Shown here: piece after piece, positions 5,203 through 14,863 of the stretch
How positions within the stretch are numbered: the first letter of the stretch is position 1
Layout of the letters: every line of letters begins with the position of its first letter
Origin: RGIG9041 sp045541455
GTDB lineage: Bacteria > Bacillota > Clostridia > Oscillospirales > QAKW01
Direction: 5' to 3'
Assembly: GCA_045541455.1 (NCBI GenBank)
Contig: JAZQJA010000033.1
Location: 1 to 29,019 of the forward strand
DNA length: 29,019 nt
The notes under the pieces: generated by a model
Told to the model about the DNA's origin: nothing
The model's input: the letters and a program-made list of their open reading frames with translations, nothing else
Database searches by the model: none
Program-made: the position numbers and the translations under genes

Positions 5203-8200
5203 TTAGTTTTCTTCTGCCTTTCTTTTTCTGCCATAGAGTGTTGTGCCGATAAGTCCTCCGCCACTAATGAGCAGGAGAGCAAACCAAATATTGAGATTGG
5301 TGTTATCACCGGTATGAGGGCTGCTGGGATATTCCGACTTCGGATTTGGAGCGGGAGCCGGTGTATAATCGTAAATATTCTCAAAATCAGTAACAACAGA
5401 TGTTACATTTTCACCATTCTTGGTGAGAGTTGCAACCAACTCGTTGTTTTCATTAAGCGCAATTGCTACGGAAATGGTGTATTCAGCATCACTGTAGGTT
5501 ACATTAGCTTTGGCACCATTTACTTCAGTTAACTTGTAGGTATACGTATTACCAATGTCGCTTTCAGTAAAGGTTAAGGTAAACTTTGCCTTGCCTTTTT
5601 CATCGGTTTTAACTGTGATATCGGACACACCGTCTGCCAAAGCATTCAGCAGGAATTCAAAGCCTTCAGGACCGATTTTCTCACTACCCTTGTTTACAAC
5701 CGTCTTATTAATATCAAAATTAATGGTAACGTCTTCAGGCTTTTGAGTATAGATGTTGGTGAATTCAATCAAACCGTCAGTTACATCATTAACAGTGTAA
5801 GAAGACGTTATGCCACCCTTTTCGTTATCTTTAACAGTAACGACTACGGTATAAATTGTTTCGTCATAGGTCACACGAATGTCAGAGCCTTTGATTTCTT
5901 TTACAGTATAGGTGATCTGTTTTTGACCGCTAACAGCAACGTCGTTCTCGTCAAACTTCAAGGTAGTAAACTTAAAGTTACCGTCTGCATCATTCTTTAC
6001 CGATTCAATCAGTTTACCTTCAGCATCATATAAACCAAATTCAAACTCGTTTGCATAAACCTGTGTACGACTACCGGTAAGTTTCTTTGTTCCGCGAAGT
6101 GTAATTTCGTCTTCATCATCAATTACATAGGTATTGATGAATTCAATTGTTCCGTTAGGATCATTGTTTACCGTAACAGAGCCAAGACTTAGAACGCCTT
6201 TTGTATCAATGATGTTTACAACAAGTTGATACTCAGCTGCGGAATAGTTAATATAGTTAAGAACCTTATCAATTTCTTTGACTGTAAAGGTATAGGTTCC
6301 GGCTTCGGGGAAGTTGAGAGTATCAAAGGTGATCAAACCGTCGGCTGCATTGGTTTTTTCCTGTGATACCGGAGTACCGTTAATATTACCCTCAAGTTTA
6401 AACTTAAACTCGCCTCCATTTAGCGTCTTGTTGTAATTTTTCTTTGCCATTGGAGTGTAGGTTATCGGAGTAGGATTGGTGTAACCGTTGGTAAAGGTAA
6501 TTTCGGCATTATCGCTCGGTGTACTGTTAACAGTGTAGGTTGTGGTAATTCCACCCTGTTCGTTATCTTTAACAGTTACAACAACAGTATAGATTGTGTC
6601 ATCATAGGTATAACGGGTATTGTCACCTGCAATTTCTTTTACTGTGTAGGTAATCTGTTTTTGACCGCTAACAGCAACGTCGTTCTCGTCAAACTTCAAG
6701 GCTGCAAACTTAAAGTTACCGTTTGCATCATTCTTTACCGATTCAATCAGTTTATTTTCAGCATCATAAATACCAAACTCAAATTCATTTGCCTTAACTT
6801 GAGTACGATCTCCGGTAAGTTTTTTGGTTCCGTGAAGTATAATTTCGTCTTCATCATCGATTACATAGGTATTGGTAAATTCAACAGTTGCTTTATTGGT
6901 AGCATAACCGTTTATTTCAACCTTGATCTTTGCATTTACACTGTCATCGGTTGCGACAATTACAATTTCTTTTTCTGATTTGTCATATTTCACACCTTCA
7001 ATGCTGCCGTCAACTTCACTGACAACAAACTTGTAGGTGCCGGGCTTGTTGACTTTTATTGCAGTCGAAGCCTTATCACCCTTAGAAGATATGGTATAGG
7101 TTGCAGTGTCGGTACTAGTGCTATTAAATGTAAATTCAATATCACCTTTTTCAATTGCTGACAATGTATTGGCATCAACTACCTTCACATTAAAGTCAAA
7201 CTTATCAGTTGTGAGCCAACTATCATTTGCTCTACCTGTAAAGTTCTTTGTAATGTCGATGGTAACTTCAGCGGGGTCTGCCGCGTAAGTGTTTATGATG
7301 TTTTCACCACCGATAAGTTGAGTAAGCGTTGCGGTTAGTTTACCATTGCGGTCATCATGCACGGAGTAAACAGCGGTGATTTTTTGTTTGCTATAGGTAA
7401 TACCCGCAACCTTGTTTGCTTCATCCGGTTCAATTTCTTGTATGGATACAACATAAATACCTGCCTTGGTAAAGGTAATCTCATCAAAGGTAATGTTGCC
7501 GTTTGCTGCATTTGAAACGATATTGTTTGATGGAAGGCTTATACCATCTGCCGGATCAGCAGAAGCAACATTCATTTTAAACTCAAATTCGCCTGCTTTA
7601 AGTGATTCACTTCTATCACCGTCAATGATCTTATTAATAAGCGGTAATGTAGCTGTTGTTGGATTAGGCACATATGTGTTGTTATACACAACAGCTTCAG
7701 CAGTTCCCCAACCGGAGCCGTTTGCCTTTTCAAGCTTGGTTGATGTAACGATAAGATTACCATTTAAATCGTCTTCAACTATAACAGTAAAGCGGAATTT
7801 ACTTTCGTCATAGGTTGTTCCCACTACTTTGTTATTTGGGATCTGCTCGGTGATAACATATTCATAAGTGCCCGCTTTATCGTAGGTCACATCATCGAGA
7901 AAGACGATGGTGCCGTTGTAAACTCCGTTATCTGCAGTGTCATCTGCTGTATGTGTAACGTATCTGTCATCAGCCTCAACGCCGTTGAAAAATTCCTTAA
8001 TGTCAAAGTAGAACTCACCGGCCAAAAGTGTCTTGCCTGTTAGGTTTTTGGTGCCTCTGAGGTTTACGGGACTACCGTTGAATGTGCTTGTGTAGGTGTT
8101 AGTAAATTCAGCGGCATTTCTTTCATTTGAATAAGTTTTAGAAACAAGTTCAAGATTTCCGTCATTATTTGTATCGTCAATAACTATGGTAACGGTAATT

Positions 8201-11200
8201 ACGCTGTCATCATATTCAATAGAAGACGCAGAGCCAGCAGTTTCTGAAACGGTAAATACATAGGTGCCTGCCTTCTTAAACTCAATGTTCTTAAAAGCAA
8301 AGGATTCTGCGATACCATTTTTACCGCCTGTAACAGTTTCAGTGCTGGAAGGTACTATAACAATACCATCTCTAATGGCATTTCCCGTTTCAGCATTTGA
8401 GCCAAGAACAAATTCAAAACTTTCACCGGATTTCATATCTCTGCCAATAAGTGTCTTGCTACCATCAATATCAGCAGTAATAGATTTTGGTGTATATTCG
8501 TTTTTAAAACTTACAATACGTTCTTGGTTTGAAGCAGTTGTCACTACATTAAGAGTATGGTTTACAGTATCAACTGATACAACAACATCAACTGTGTAAA
8601 CCGAATCATCATAGTCCATTCCATTCACCGCGTTTGTGGGAATAACTTCCCTCATTTGATATCTAAAGGTGATAGAATCAGCGGAAACGGGAATATCATT
8701 CTGTGTGAAGGTTACAGATGGGAAGGTTATATTATGACCTTCATTAGTAGTGATAATTGTGCCATTTTGGCTGCCGTTAGGCATGGGAACTTTTGAAATA
8801 TCTGTATCAACAATCTGACCGTTTTCAACAATTCCCAAAGCTTTAAGTTCAAATTCAAACATACCGGAAACAAGCGGTTTCTGACCGGAGTTATCGGTGT
8901 ATTCTTTAATTGCAACGGGAACACGTGTTACTGCATCTACAGAATATTTGTTGGTAAACTTAATTGTATCTTGTGCTTCTTCACCGTTGTTCATAACGAT
9001 TTGTCCGTTTTGATAGGTGAACAATTGATTTGCACTGTCATCATACAACTTTTGAATATTAGAATCGGTAACACTTAATGTACCGTCGCCATTGTCAACA
9101 ACAGTAATAACAACACGATAAAGTGCTCTGGAATAGGATATGCCGGGAATGGTTTCGTTTGTACCAGGCTCTTTTTCAGCAATTGTATATCGGTATATAC
9201 CCGGTGCGGTAAATTTAATTGTACCAAAATCAAAGGTTGCAGTCTGTCCGCCTACGGTATCAGGTTTATTTACGCTAATACCTGCATCTGCATTGTAACC
9301 ATCGGGAAGTGGAGCATCATTATAAGGAGAAATGAAGAATGTAAAATAATCATTTGCATTCCACTCACGTCCTAAAAGCTCTTTTGTGCCTTTTAGTTCA
9401 TTATTTGTAGGCCATACTTCAGGTTCAACGTTATATGTGTTTGTAAAGTTTGCATAGCTGGTTTGACTTGCTGCTATTGTGCCGGTTGCACCTTCGGATT
9501 GTACAGTAAATCCGCTTACAGCTGTTTCGGTAACCATATATGTGGTTTCGGGTGGCAAACTGTGAATGGTAGCCACTTGACCATTCTTTAAACTAATCCT
9601 CTTGTTGCTTGCCGAAATGGTGCCGGTGCCGACTTCGTTACCTTCCGCATCAACTATGACATAATTGTATGTGCTGTTATTTACCTCACTACCGGTAAGA
9701 TCAATATTAAATTCAAAGGTCTTATCCGGAGCAGTAAGGCCTATGCCTGCATTAACAATTTTGCTAATCTGCAGGTCACCGCCTGCGGTCATAGAGAGTA
9801 TGCCGTTGTTACCAAGATGAACGATAAATTTACCATCATAAGCACTTGTACTTCCGCTTGCGTGATGGAATTCAGGAGCATAGAAATCCTGAGCAGTATC
9901 TGTTGCATTGGCTATCTTTGTTCCTTCAAATTCAAGTATCTTGTTAAGTCGTGGAGAGTCTGTTGCTCTGTAGAGTTTGCCGTCTGTACCTATTTTTATA
10001 TTTGTTTTCTTAAGCTGCTCACCGGTACGCTCGACAGCTGTTATTTCTACCGAGTTTCCGTGATAGTGTTCATCTCTGTAATAGAATTTGCTGTCATCGG
10101 GTAAATCAATGTTTAGATCACCTGTTGATTCCACCTGCTCGTTGAACTGTTTATCTTTATAAATAGGCATATCTTCAAGGATGTAGTAGAATTTATTTGT
10201 GTGTGAAGGTTCGAATTCTACTGTTGTATCGCCTACAGTATGATTGTTAATTGTATGAGGGTTTGTATATTCATTACTATAAAAGTTTATAGTTCCGTCA
10301 TCATTGGTGTTGGCCGAGAGGTAGTTGGCTGATAATTTGGATTTGTCAATGTAAACGGTGCCGTCATTTGCTTCTTTTGTGATTTCAGATTGTAAGCCTA
10401 CAGAATAGATAACTCTGGTAGGCATAGCGCCGTTGTTTGTGTGAGTTTTCACCGTGCCATCAGCATTTAGCATAACTTCATTTATTCGAAGTGGAATAAC
10501 CGAAGCAGGAATCTTTACAACAAGAGTTTGCTTGCCTGCGGTTTCGGTGACGGTAATTATAATATTTTTGATTTCCTGATCTCCGTAAACGGGGCTGTGC
10601 ACTTCGCCGGCAAAAGTGTAGGTTGTTGTATTTCCGCTGGTAGCAGTGCTTTTAGCAGTAAATGTCTGTCCGGCATAAATGATTGCCTTTACATCCTTAA
10701 CTTCCATATAATCACCAATGGGATCAGTATAGGTAATGTAACCATCGGTCATCGGGTCTATGCCTTTAATTTCAGTAGGAACCTGCGGAGCGGAAATTGC
10801 GATATTGGCTACAATTTCATTAAACACACTAGTTACTGCCGAAGCATTGTCTGCATCGTAGTAGTCATCAACATAGTCATAGCCGTTGGTGGGGTCAACA
10901 TCGTATCCTGTATTGGGATGAGTTAAAGTATAGTACTCATCGGAATAACGTCTGTTCTGGTATTTACCAACATTTATATTAAGTGTACCGGTATTGCTGT
11001 TGGAAGTATAAGAATCCCAATAATTCACAATAGAGGTTTTCATAGTATTGACAACATTATTATCATTCCAATAAGTTCCGGGATCAAGTGTCATATAGGC
11101 GAGATTTTTTTCGGTATCGCTAAGACCTGTAATACCCATACCGATAGTATATACCGTTGTGGCAAAAGAGGTATTTGCAACCTTATAATTGCGGTCAATG

Positions 11201-12201
11201 GCATCCTTCATATATGAACCGACAAGTATTGCCTTCATGCCATTACCGGCATAAGGTGCGCTTCCTGGGCCGTCGTTGTAATTATCAGAAGGTGCCCACC
11301 ATGAACTTGAATTTGATGAATAAGTAGGCGAGCCGTCGGATAGCAGAATTACAGACGGAACTCTCTGAACAGTTTCACCGTTGATATTTGCAGTTGTTTC
11401 ATCTTCTTCTGCCAACACCTGCATACCTTCATAAAGACCTATCTGTATATTGGTACCACCTTCAACGGAAGTGGATTTATTCACGGTACTATTGGAGGAA
11501 TTGATTGCCTTTGTATATAAGGTGGCATAATTGTTAGAGCCGGTATCTCTACTCAAAGTAAAATAAGGGATTTCTTGTTGTTCCCAAGTGTTTGGACCGG
11601 GTTGCTCAATCTCTACCCAATCGGTAGTTTTAGTATAACGATCAAGTGGCAGTAGAACCTGCGCATTACTGCTGAATGCTACAACGGCAACACGAGTGTA
11701 AGGGTTAAGCTTCATTAGTTCATCGATGGCATTGTTTGTAGCCTGAACAGTATTATAAATACGGCTTTTGTTGTTGTCCATATTACTTTCGTTATTACTC
11801 ATAGAACCGGAAATGTCGATAATAAGCACAACATCTACAGGAGCTTGAGTTGAACCCGAAATGGACTCAGTCGTTGCAAGCGCAGAATAGGCGATAAGGA
11901 AATCCTCGCCGTTATTATTTTCGTTCAGCTTAATGGTTGAAGTTCCGCCACCAAACACATCAAAGGTTTTATCGCCGGTATAAACAGATTTATCTGTCCA
12001 TATTCTTCCGGCATATTCGGTAGAGGCGTTATCGCCCAAAGACTCAGAATATTTCAATGAGGTGTCAAAGTCGGAAATCTTAGTTCCTGCACCACCTTTG
12101 TATTCATAGCTTGCTGCCATTACCGAAAGCGGTAAGTTGGTCATAAAAAGCGCTATACAAAGAAATATGCTTAAAACTTTTTTTAATAAATTCATTTTCA
12201 T
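5203..12201 (-). CDS. Giant cell-wall-anchored adhesin: VWA domain plus about ten Spy0128/FctA-type pilin repeats
   Basis: The protein has 2332 residues, starting at ATG 12201 with GGAGG seven bases upstream. Order: signal peptide 1-30 (ending VMAA); a von Willebrand A domain about 120-460 with the metal site DISGS at 129-133; a middle region; a DUF7601/SpaA-like domain about 808-925 ending FTNTY; then about ten Spy0128-type repeats from 930 to 2290, most with a GTK-like lysine, a late glutamate (KEI, SEV or TEQ context) and an ending like FTNTY. Such Lys, Glu and Asn triads form internal isopeptide bonds in characterised pilins. The C-terminus has SPHTGD, a hydrophobic helix and RKRKAEEN, a sortase signal with S in place of L of LPXTG. 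No sortase gene is in the window. Likely role: adhesion or a fibre tip at the cell surface. Confidence 0.93.
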   Translation of the reverse strand: MKMNLLKKVLSIFLCIALFMTNLPLSVMAASYEYKGGAGTKISDFDTSLKYSESLGDNASTEYAGRIWTDKSVYTGDKTFDVFGGGTSTIKLNENNNGEDFLIAYSALATTESISGSTQAPVDVVLIIDISGSMSNNESNMDNNKSRIYNTVQATNNAIDELMKLNPYTRVAVVAFSSNAQVLLPLDRYTKTTDWVEIEQPGPNTWEQQEIPYFTLSRDTGSNNYATLYTKAINSSNSTVNKSTSVEGGTNIQIGLYEGMQVLAEEDETTANINGETVQRVPSVILLSDGSPTYSSNSSSWWAPSDNYNDGPGSAPYAGNGMKAILVGSYMKDAIDRNYKVANTSFATTVYTIGMGITGLSDTEKNLAYMTLDPGTYWNDNNVVNTMKTSIVNYWDSYTSNSNTGTLNINVGKYQNRRYSDEYYTLTHPNTGYDVDPTNGYDYVDDYYDADNASAVTSVFNEIVANIAISAPQVPTEIKGIDPMTDGYITYTDPIGDYMEVKDVKAIIYAGQTFTAKSTATSGNTTTYTFAGEVHSPVYGDQEIKNIIITVTETAGKQTLVVKIPASVIPLRINEVMLNADGTVKTHTNNGAMPTRVIYSVGLQSEITKEANDGTVYIDKSKLSANYLSANTNDDGTINFYSNEYTNPHTINNHTVGDTTVEFEPSHTNKFYYILEDMPIYKDKQFNEQVESTGDLNIDLPDDSKFYYRDEHYHGNSVEITAVERTGEQLKKTNIKIGTDGKLYRATDSPRLNKILEFEGTKIANATDTAQDFYAPEFHHASGSTSAYDGKFIVHLGNNGILSMTAGGDLQISKIVNAGIGLTAPDKTFEFNIDLTGSEVNNSTYNYVIVDAEGNEVGTGTISASNKRISLKNGQVATIHSLPPETTYMVTETAVSGFTVQSEGATGTIAASQTSYANFTNTYNVEPEVWPTNNELKGTKELLGREWNANDYFTFFISPYNDAPLPDGYNADAGISVNKPDTVGGQTATFDFGTIKFTAPGIYRYTIAEKEPGTNETIPGISYSRALYRVVITVVDNGDGTLSVTDSNIQKLYDDSANQLFTYQNGQIVMNNGEEAQDTIKFTNKYSVDAVTRVPVAIKEYTDNSGQKPLVSGMFEFELKALGIVENGQIVDTDISKVPMPNGSQNGTIITTNEGHNITFPSVTFTQNDIPVSADSITFRYQMREVIPTNAVNGMDYDDSVYTVDVVVSVDTVNHTLNVVTTASNQERIVSFKNEYTPKSITADIDGSKTLIGRDMKSGESFEFVLGSNAETGNAIRDGIVIVPSSTETVTGGKNGIAESFAFKNIEFKKAGTYVFTVSETAGSASSIEYDDSVITVTIVIDDTNNDGNLELVSKTYSNERNAAEFTNTYTSTFNGSPVNLRGTKNLTGKTLLAGEFYFDIKEFFNGVEADDRYVTHTADDTADNGVYNGTIVFLDDVTYDKAGTYEYVITEQIPNNKVVGTTYDESKFRFTVIVEDDLNGNLIVTSTKLEKANGSGWGTAEAVVYNNTYVPNPTTATLPLINKIIDGDRSESLKAGEFEFKMNVASADPADGISLPSNNIVSNAANGNITFDEITFTKAGIYVVSIQEIEPDEANKVAGITYSKQKITAVYSVHDDRNGKLTATLTQLIGGENIINTYAADPAEVTIDITKNFTGRANDSWLTTDKFDFNVKVVDANTLSAIEKGDIEFTFNSTSTDTATYTISSKGDKASTAIKVNKPGTYKFVVSEVDGSIEGVKYDKSEKEIVIVATDDSVNAKIKVEINGYATNKATVEFTNTYVIDDEDEIILHGTKKLTGDRTQVKANEFEFGIYDAENKLIESVKNDANGNFKFAALKFDENDVAVSGQKQITYTVKEIAGDNTRYTYDDTIYTVVVTVKDNEQGGITTTYTVNSTPSDNAEITFTNGYTNPTPITYTPMAKKNYNKTLNGGEFKFKLEGNINGTPVSQEKTNAADGLITFDTLNFPEAGTYTFTVKEIDKVLNYINYSAAEYQLVVNIIDTKGVLSLGSVTVNNDPNGTIEFINTYVIDDEDEITLRGTKKLTGSRTQVYANEFEFGLYDAEGKLIESVKNDADGNFKFTTLKFDENDVAVSGQKQITYTVKEIKGSDIRVTYDETIYTVVVTVKDNEKGGITSSYTVNDVTDGLIEFTNIYTQKPEDVTINFDINKTVVNKGSEKIGPEGFEFLLNALADGVSDITVKTDEKGKAKFTLTFTESDIGNTYTYKLTEVNGAKANVTYSDAEYTISVAIALNENNELVATLTKNGENVTSVVTDFENIYDYTPAPAPNPKSEYPSSPHTGDNTNLNIWFALLLISGGGLIGTTLYGRKRKAEEN
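5800..6146. repeat. Copy 1 of a duplicated pilin-repeat segment
   Basis: This stretch matches 6538-6884 at a constant offset of 738 bp (246 codons). The bases from 5917 run 47 long without difference, and the whole encodes adhesin unit 9. Similarity is close to 90 percent by eye, far above the other units, which points to recent duplication or gene conversion. Confidence 0.85.
6538..6884. repeat. Copy 2 of a duplicated pilin-repeat segment
   Basis: Partner of 5800-6146. It encodes adhesin unit 7 (residues about 1781-1900). Units 8 and 10, which lie between and after the copies, are not alike, so a single unit rather than a two-unit block was copied or converted. Confidence 0.85.
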
Positions 12202-12265
12202 ATCATTTCCTCCAAAGATAATTTGTTTAGCAATTATTTGCTATTGTAATTTAAAATATTGTAAT

Positions 12266-12646
12266 CTATTCGTTTTTTTTGACTGCCTTTTCTTTACAAC
12301 AGCGTTTGTTTTTAGGGCAATTACACAAGCCGAACAGTTCTTCACTCTTTTGAAAAAATACACAATCAACACAAGTGCTGTCCTCATCGTTTTTTCCTTT
12401 ATAGAATTCACATAGATTTTGCATTGCTGTTACTATTGGTATTCCTTCAGCTGTATACTGAGGTTCTTTAATAAAGTCCGGATAAATCGGTATTGGTTCG
12501 TTAAACGGATTTTCCCGTTCAAAATTCTCATAATAACCATATAGCAATCTAAATGTTTTACCGGAGATAGTTATTTCTTTATATAAGTCACCCTCTTTTG
12601 GTGTAGGCGTTCGTTGTTCGCCATTCATTAAAACCTTTGTTAACAT
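12266..12646 (-). CDS. Small cysteine-rich protein of unknown function
   Basis: The start at ATG 12646-12644 is chosen over a longer frame because AAAGGAG is five bases upstream; the protein then has 126 residues. The N-terminal half carries KEITISGKTFRLLYGYYENF; the C-terminal half holds seven cysteines in the order C, CxxC, CxC, CC within residues about 80-118, followed by a very basic tail. The cysteine spacing could bind zinc or an iron-sulphur cluster. There is no signal peptide, so it is probably cytoplasmic. The adhesin gene follows 64 nt later on the same strand with no obvious terminator between, so they may be co-transcribed. I do not recognise a named family. Confidence 0.75.
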   Translation of the reverse strand: MLTKVLMNGEQRTPTPKEGDLYKEITISGKTFRLLYGYYENFERENPFNEPIPIYPDFIKEPQYTAEGIPIVTAMQNLCEFYKGKNDEDSTCVDCVFFQKSEELFGLCNCPKNKRCCKEKAVKKNE

Positions 12647-12675
12647 GTAGGCTCCTTTCTGTCTTACGGCAAAAA

Positions 12676-12718
12676 GAAAAAATCTGCCATACCATTTGAT
12701 GTCAATAGTATAGCAGAT
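12676..12718 (-). terminator. Terminator-like hairpin after the LuxR gene
   Basis: ATCTGC-ATAC (12682-12692) and GTAT-GCAGAT (12708-12718) form a stem with one mismatch and a 15-nt loop; six T residues follow on the minus strand (12681-12676). It separates the LuxR gene from the cysteine-rich gene. On the plus strand T5 also follows, so it may work both ways. Confidence 0.6.
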
Positions 12719-12802
12719 CGTTTTTCTGTTCGGTATATCCAAAAATAAATTTTTCGGCCATAAATTTTGGGCTTTGTTATGTCCTTTTTTTGAGCAAAAT
12801 GT

Positions 12803-14050
12803 CTATAAAATTGCAGCGAAATCTGACCGGGGCATACCCGTTTTATTTGAAACATTGGTAACCGCCTGTTTTACAGCAGACAGCGACATATTAAGAGCAG
12901 TTGCAATTTGGCCGTTTTTAAATCCAAATGCTGCCAACTTTGCAACCTCGCGCTCTTTTGGTGACAGGGTTGTTGCCAAAGTCTTTCCGCGCACAGAGCC
13001 GCTTAGTTTTGTCCAGCCTGCCAAATAAATATGGTACAGATCTTGAACCGCGTGCCAAGCTTGCTCATCAATCCTTGATATCCTTTGTTCTAAAAGCGCA
13101 TCTAAGGTTCGACCGTATTCAGCCAGAATTCCGTACAACTTATCCGGTAAAGCAAGCGCTACCGCGCGGTCAATATGATAGATTGCCTGTTTGCTGTTGC
13201 CGCTGGTATGGTAAACTGCTGCGCAGGTCATACGCAGATATATTTCGGCAATAACGGAATTATCAGCTACCGATTGGGAAATCATAGGTTCAATAGCATT
13301 GGGAATCATTGAAAGTAACGACAGCCCTTGAACTCCTTGTAAATCAAGTTGTTTTGTAGCAAGAGCATAGCCAACAGCATAGAGGTACTTGGCATAAAAC
13401 ACCTTTGCTGCGGGAAGAGCATCATTGTGTAATGGCTCAAAACGTCCTATTTTAAACCATTCAGGAAAGGAAGAAACATCATACAAAATACTGTCGATCG
13501 CAGTTATTGAAAATGCCATAATGTCACGATCTGCGTCTGATTTTGCAGGTGCTTCGGCAATATGTATCTTTGCCTGTCGCCACATATTTAGGTCGCCGCG
13601 CCAAATAGCGCATAGTCCCAAAAGCATGCCCGCTGATATAACAGCGTAAAATCCTGAATGTTTATGGAGTAGATAATAGGCACTGTCATAAACTTTTTCT
13701 ATATCTCCCTTAGAATAAGCAATTTCTGCCGCAAAAAGAGTTTGTGCTTCCGGGTTATTTGCGAGTGATGCAATGCATTTTTCTGCATCTCCTGCGAAAC
13801 TATACAAATCGGTCATATGTAAGAAAGGAGTTTTTCGAGGCATAGGCATATCTTTGTCTAATAATGTATTTTTATATGCCTTACTTACTTTAGTTCTTCC
13901 ATCAATAGGTTTCTGTGTTGACTTGGGAATCATCCACGCTTTACCAAATCGTGTGGCACCTTCAATCTTTCCGTTAGCACACAATGTTTGCAATCGTCTT
14001 GGAGAAATCCCCCATTTTTTTGCTGTTTCGGTTATATTCAAGTAGTCCAT
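12803..14050 (-). CDS. LuxR-type regulator with additional N-terminal helix-turn-helix
   Basis: The 415-residue protein has two likely DNA-binding ends. Residues 1-45 read LNITETAKKWGISPRRLQTLC and GATRFGKAWMIP, an excisionase/MerR-like winged helix. Residues about 361-415 are a LuxR/GerE helix-turn-helix (LSPKEREVAKLAAFGFKNGQIA, then SAVKQAVTNVSNKTG). The middle 280 residues are helical, alanine-rich and TPR-like, and may sense a signal or partner. No receiver domain or transmembrane segment is present. The gene lies upstream of the cysteine-rich and adhesin genes on the same strand, so it may control them; that is inference. An inverted repeat in its own promoter suggests autoregulation. 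Confidence 0.82.
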   Translation of the reverse strand: MDYLNITETAKKWGISPRRLQTLCANGKIEGATRFGKAWMIPKSTQKPIDGRTKVSKAYKNTLLDKDMPMPRKTPFLHMTDLYSFAGDAEKCIASLANNPEAQTLFAAEIAYSKGDIEKVYDSAYYLLHKHSGFYAVISAGMLLGLCAIWRGDLNMWRQAKIHIAEAPAKSDADRDIMAFSITAIDSILYDVSSFPEWFKIGRFEPLHNDALPAAKVFYAKYLYAVGYALATKQLDLQGVQGLSLLSMIPNAIEPMISQSVADNSVIAEIYLRMTCAAVYHTSGNSKQAIYHIDRAVALALPDKLYGILAEYGRTLDALLEQRISRIDEQAWHAVQDLYHIYLAGWTKLSGSVRGKTLATTLSPKEREVAKLAAFGFKNGQIATALNMSLSAVKQAVTNVSNKTGMPRSDFAAIL

Positions 14051-14079
14051 ACTTCCAACCTTCTGCCTGAAAATATATT

Positions 14080-14128
14080 ATTCGCACAAGCGCTTATTAC
14101 AGCACTATTATACATCGCTTTCGCGAAT
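14080..14128. promoter_or_regulatory. Inverted repeat flanking the LuxR promoter -10 box
   Basis: ATTCGCACAAGCG (14080-14092) and CGCTTTCGCGAAT (14116-14128) match as inverted 13-bp arms at 11 of 13 positions, with centres 36 bp apart. One arm sits in the promoter spacer, the other in the early transcribed region. This is a plausible binding site for the encoded regulator. Bases 14136-14198 beyond it show no gene or clear terminator. Confidence 0.55.
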
Positions 14129-14135
14129 AAAACAA
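14107..14135 (-). promoter_or_regulatory. Promoter of the LuxR-type regulator gene
   Basis: TATAAT (14112-14107) is preceded by TTGTTT (14135-14130) with a 17-base spacer on the minus strand. The -10 box is perfect and the -35 box weak, which suits an activated or regulated promoter. The leader to the ATG at 14050 is about 50 nt. Confidence 0.6.
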
Positions 14136-14198
14136 TATCTTTTTTTAATTAATTTTTATTGCATGAACAATTTGGAGCAGTCTGATTGTAAGGTATTT

Positions 14199-14825
14199 TT
14201 AGCCCATTAATGACTTAAAAGCTTTAATCCACTCGTTTTTAATAAGCTCGTGTCCCATAGGTGTCGGATGTACGCCGTCACCCAACCAGTATTCAGCAGG
14301 TGCTAATTTTAAGGCATTGTCAAGTTTATCTTGTAACGGAATAAAAACAAGGTTAAACTTTTTTGCAATTTCCTTTGCTTTTTTTGCACGAAGCAAAACT
14401 CCTTTTGAAAATTCCGGCCATTTCTCTTCGGTTGCCGATGCACAAAGTGCAAAAGGCTCCATAATCATAATTTTGGTGTCAGGGCAGGCTTGCTTGATTT
14501 CTTCAATCAACATCGAATATATCTTAAAGTATTTTTCTGCATCTACTCCGTTAGGTGTTGATGTAAAATCATGCCATACATCGTTTACGCCGATAAGTAT
14601 ACTCATAACATCGGGTTCAATATTTATAATATCTTTTTTGATGCGTGCGTATAAATCAACAATTCTGTTCCCACTTATTCCGCGGTTTACAAACTCGTAT
14701 TTCAGCGGTTCGCTTTGTCCTAAATTGGCTTTTACAAGTAATGGGTATCCTTTACCCATATCAGTTTCTCTTTGTCTGTCCCTGCTAGAATCGGTTATTG
14801 AATCACCTTGAAATAGTATTTTCAT
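14199..14825 (-). CDS. SGNH/GDSL-type hydrolase
   Basis: From ATG 14825-14823 the protein has 208 residues; a GTG nine bases upstream is rejected because it lies inside the GAGGTG ribosome binding site. The four SGNH blocks are present: GDSITDS with nucleophile Ser9, GISGNR near 50, GVNDVW near 80, and DGVHPTPMGH near 186 with the catalytic Asp and His. Enzymes of this class remove acetyl or other acyl groups from sugars, peptidoglycan or lipids. No signal peptide is present, so the enzyme should act in the cytoplasm. It follows the AraC gene by 38 nt and likely closes the glycan operon, where it could deacetylate imported sugars. Confidence 0.88.
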   Translation of the reverse strand: MKILFQGDSITDSSRDRQRETDMGKGYPLLVKANLGQSEPLKYEFVNRGISGNRIVDLYARIKKDIINIEPDVMSILIGVNDVWHDFTSTPNGVDAEKYFKIYSMLIEEIKQACPDTKIMIMEPFALCASATEEKWPEFSKGVLLRAKKAKEIAKKFNLVFIPLQDKLDNALKLAPAEYWLGDGVHPTPMGHELIKNEWIKAFKSLMG

Positions 14826-14863
14826 GAATGTCACCTCAAATATTATTTTTAAATTTTAACTGT

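Noticed and set aside
7466..7813. Plus-strand frames within the adhesin gene
   Set aside because: These are reverse-strand shadows of the repetitive adhesin sequence and show no domain or start signal.
5203..12201. Repeats as a CRISPR array
   Set aside because: The similar segments are hundreds of bases long, in frame, and code for protein units; no short regular repeats with spacers were seen anywhere in the window.
12682..12718. A riboswitch or operator for the cysteine-rich gene
   Set aside because: The hairpin followed by T6 is explained by a terminator; the TATACT inside it has no matching -35 box.
14826..14834. GTG start for the SGNH hydrolase
   Set aside because: The GTG is part of the GAGGTG ribosome binding site of the ATG at 14825.
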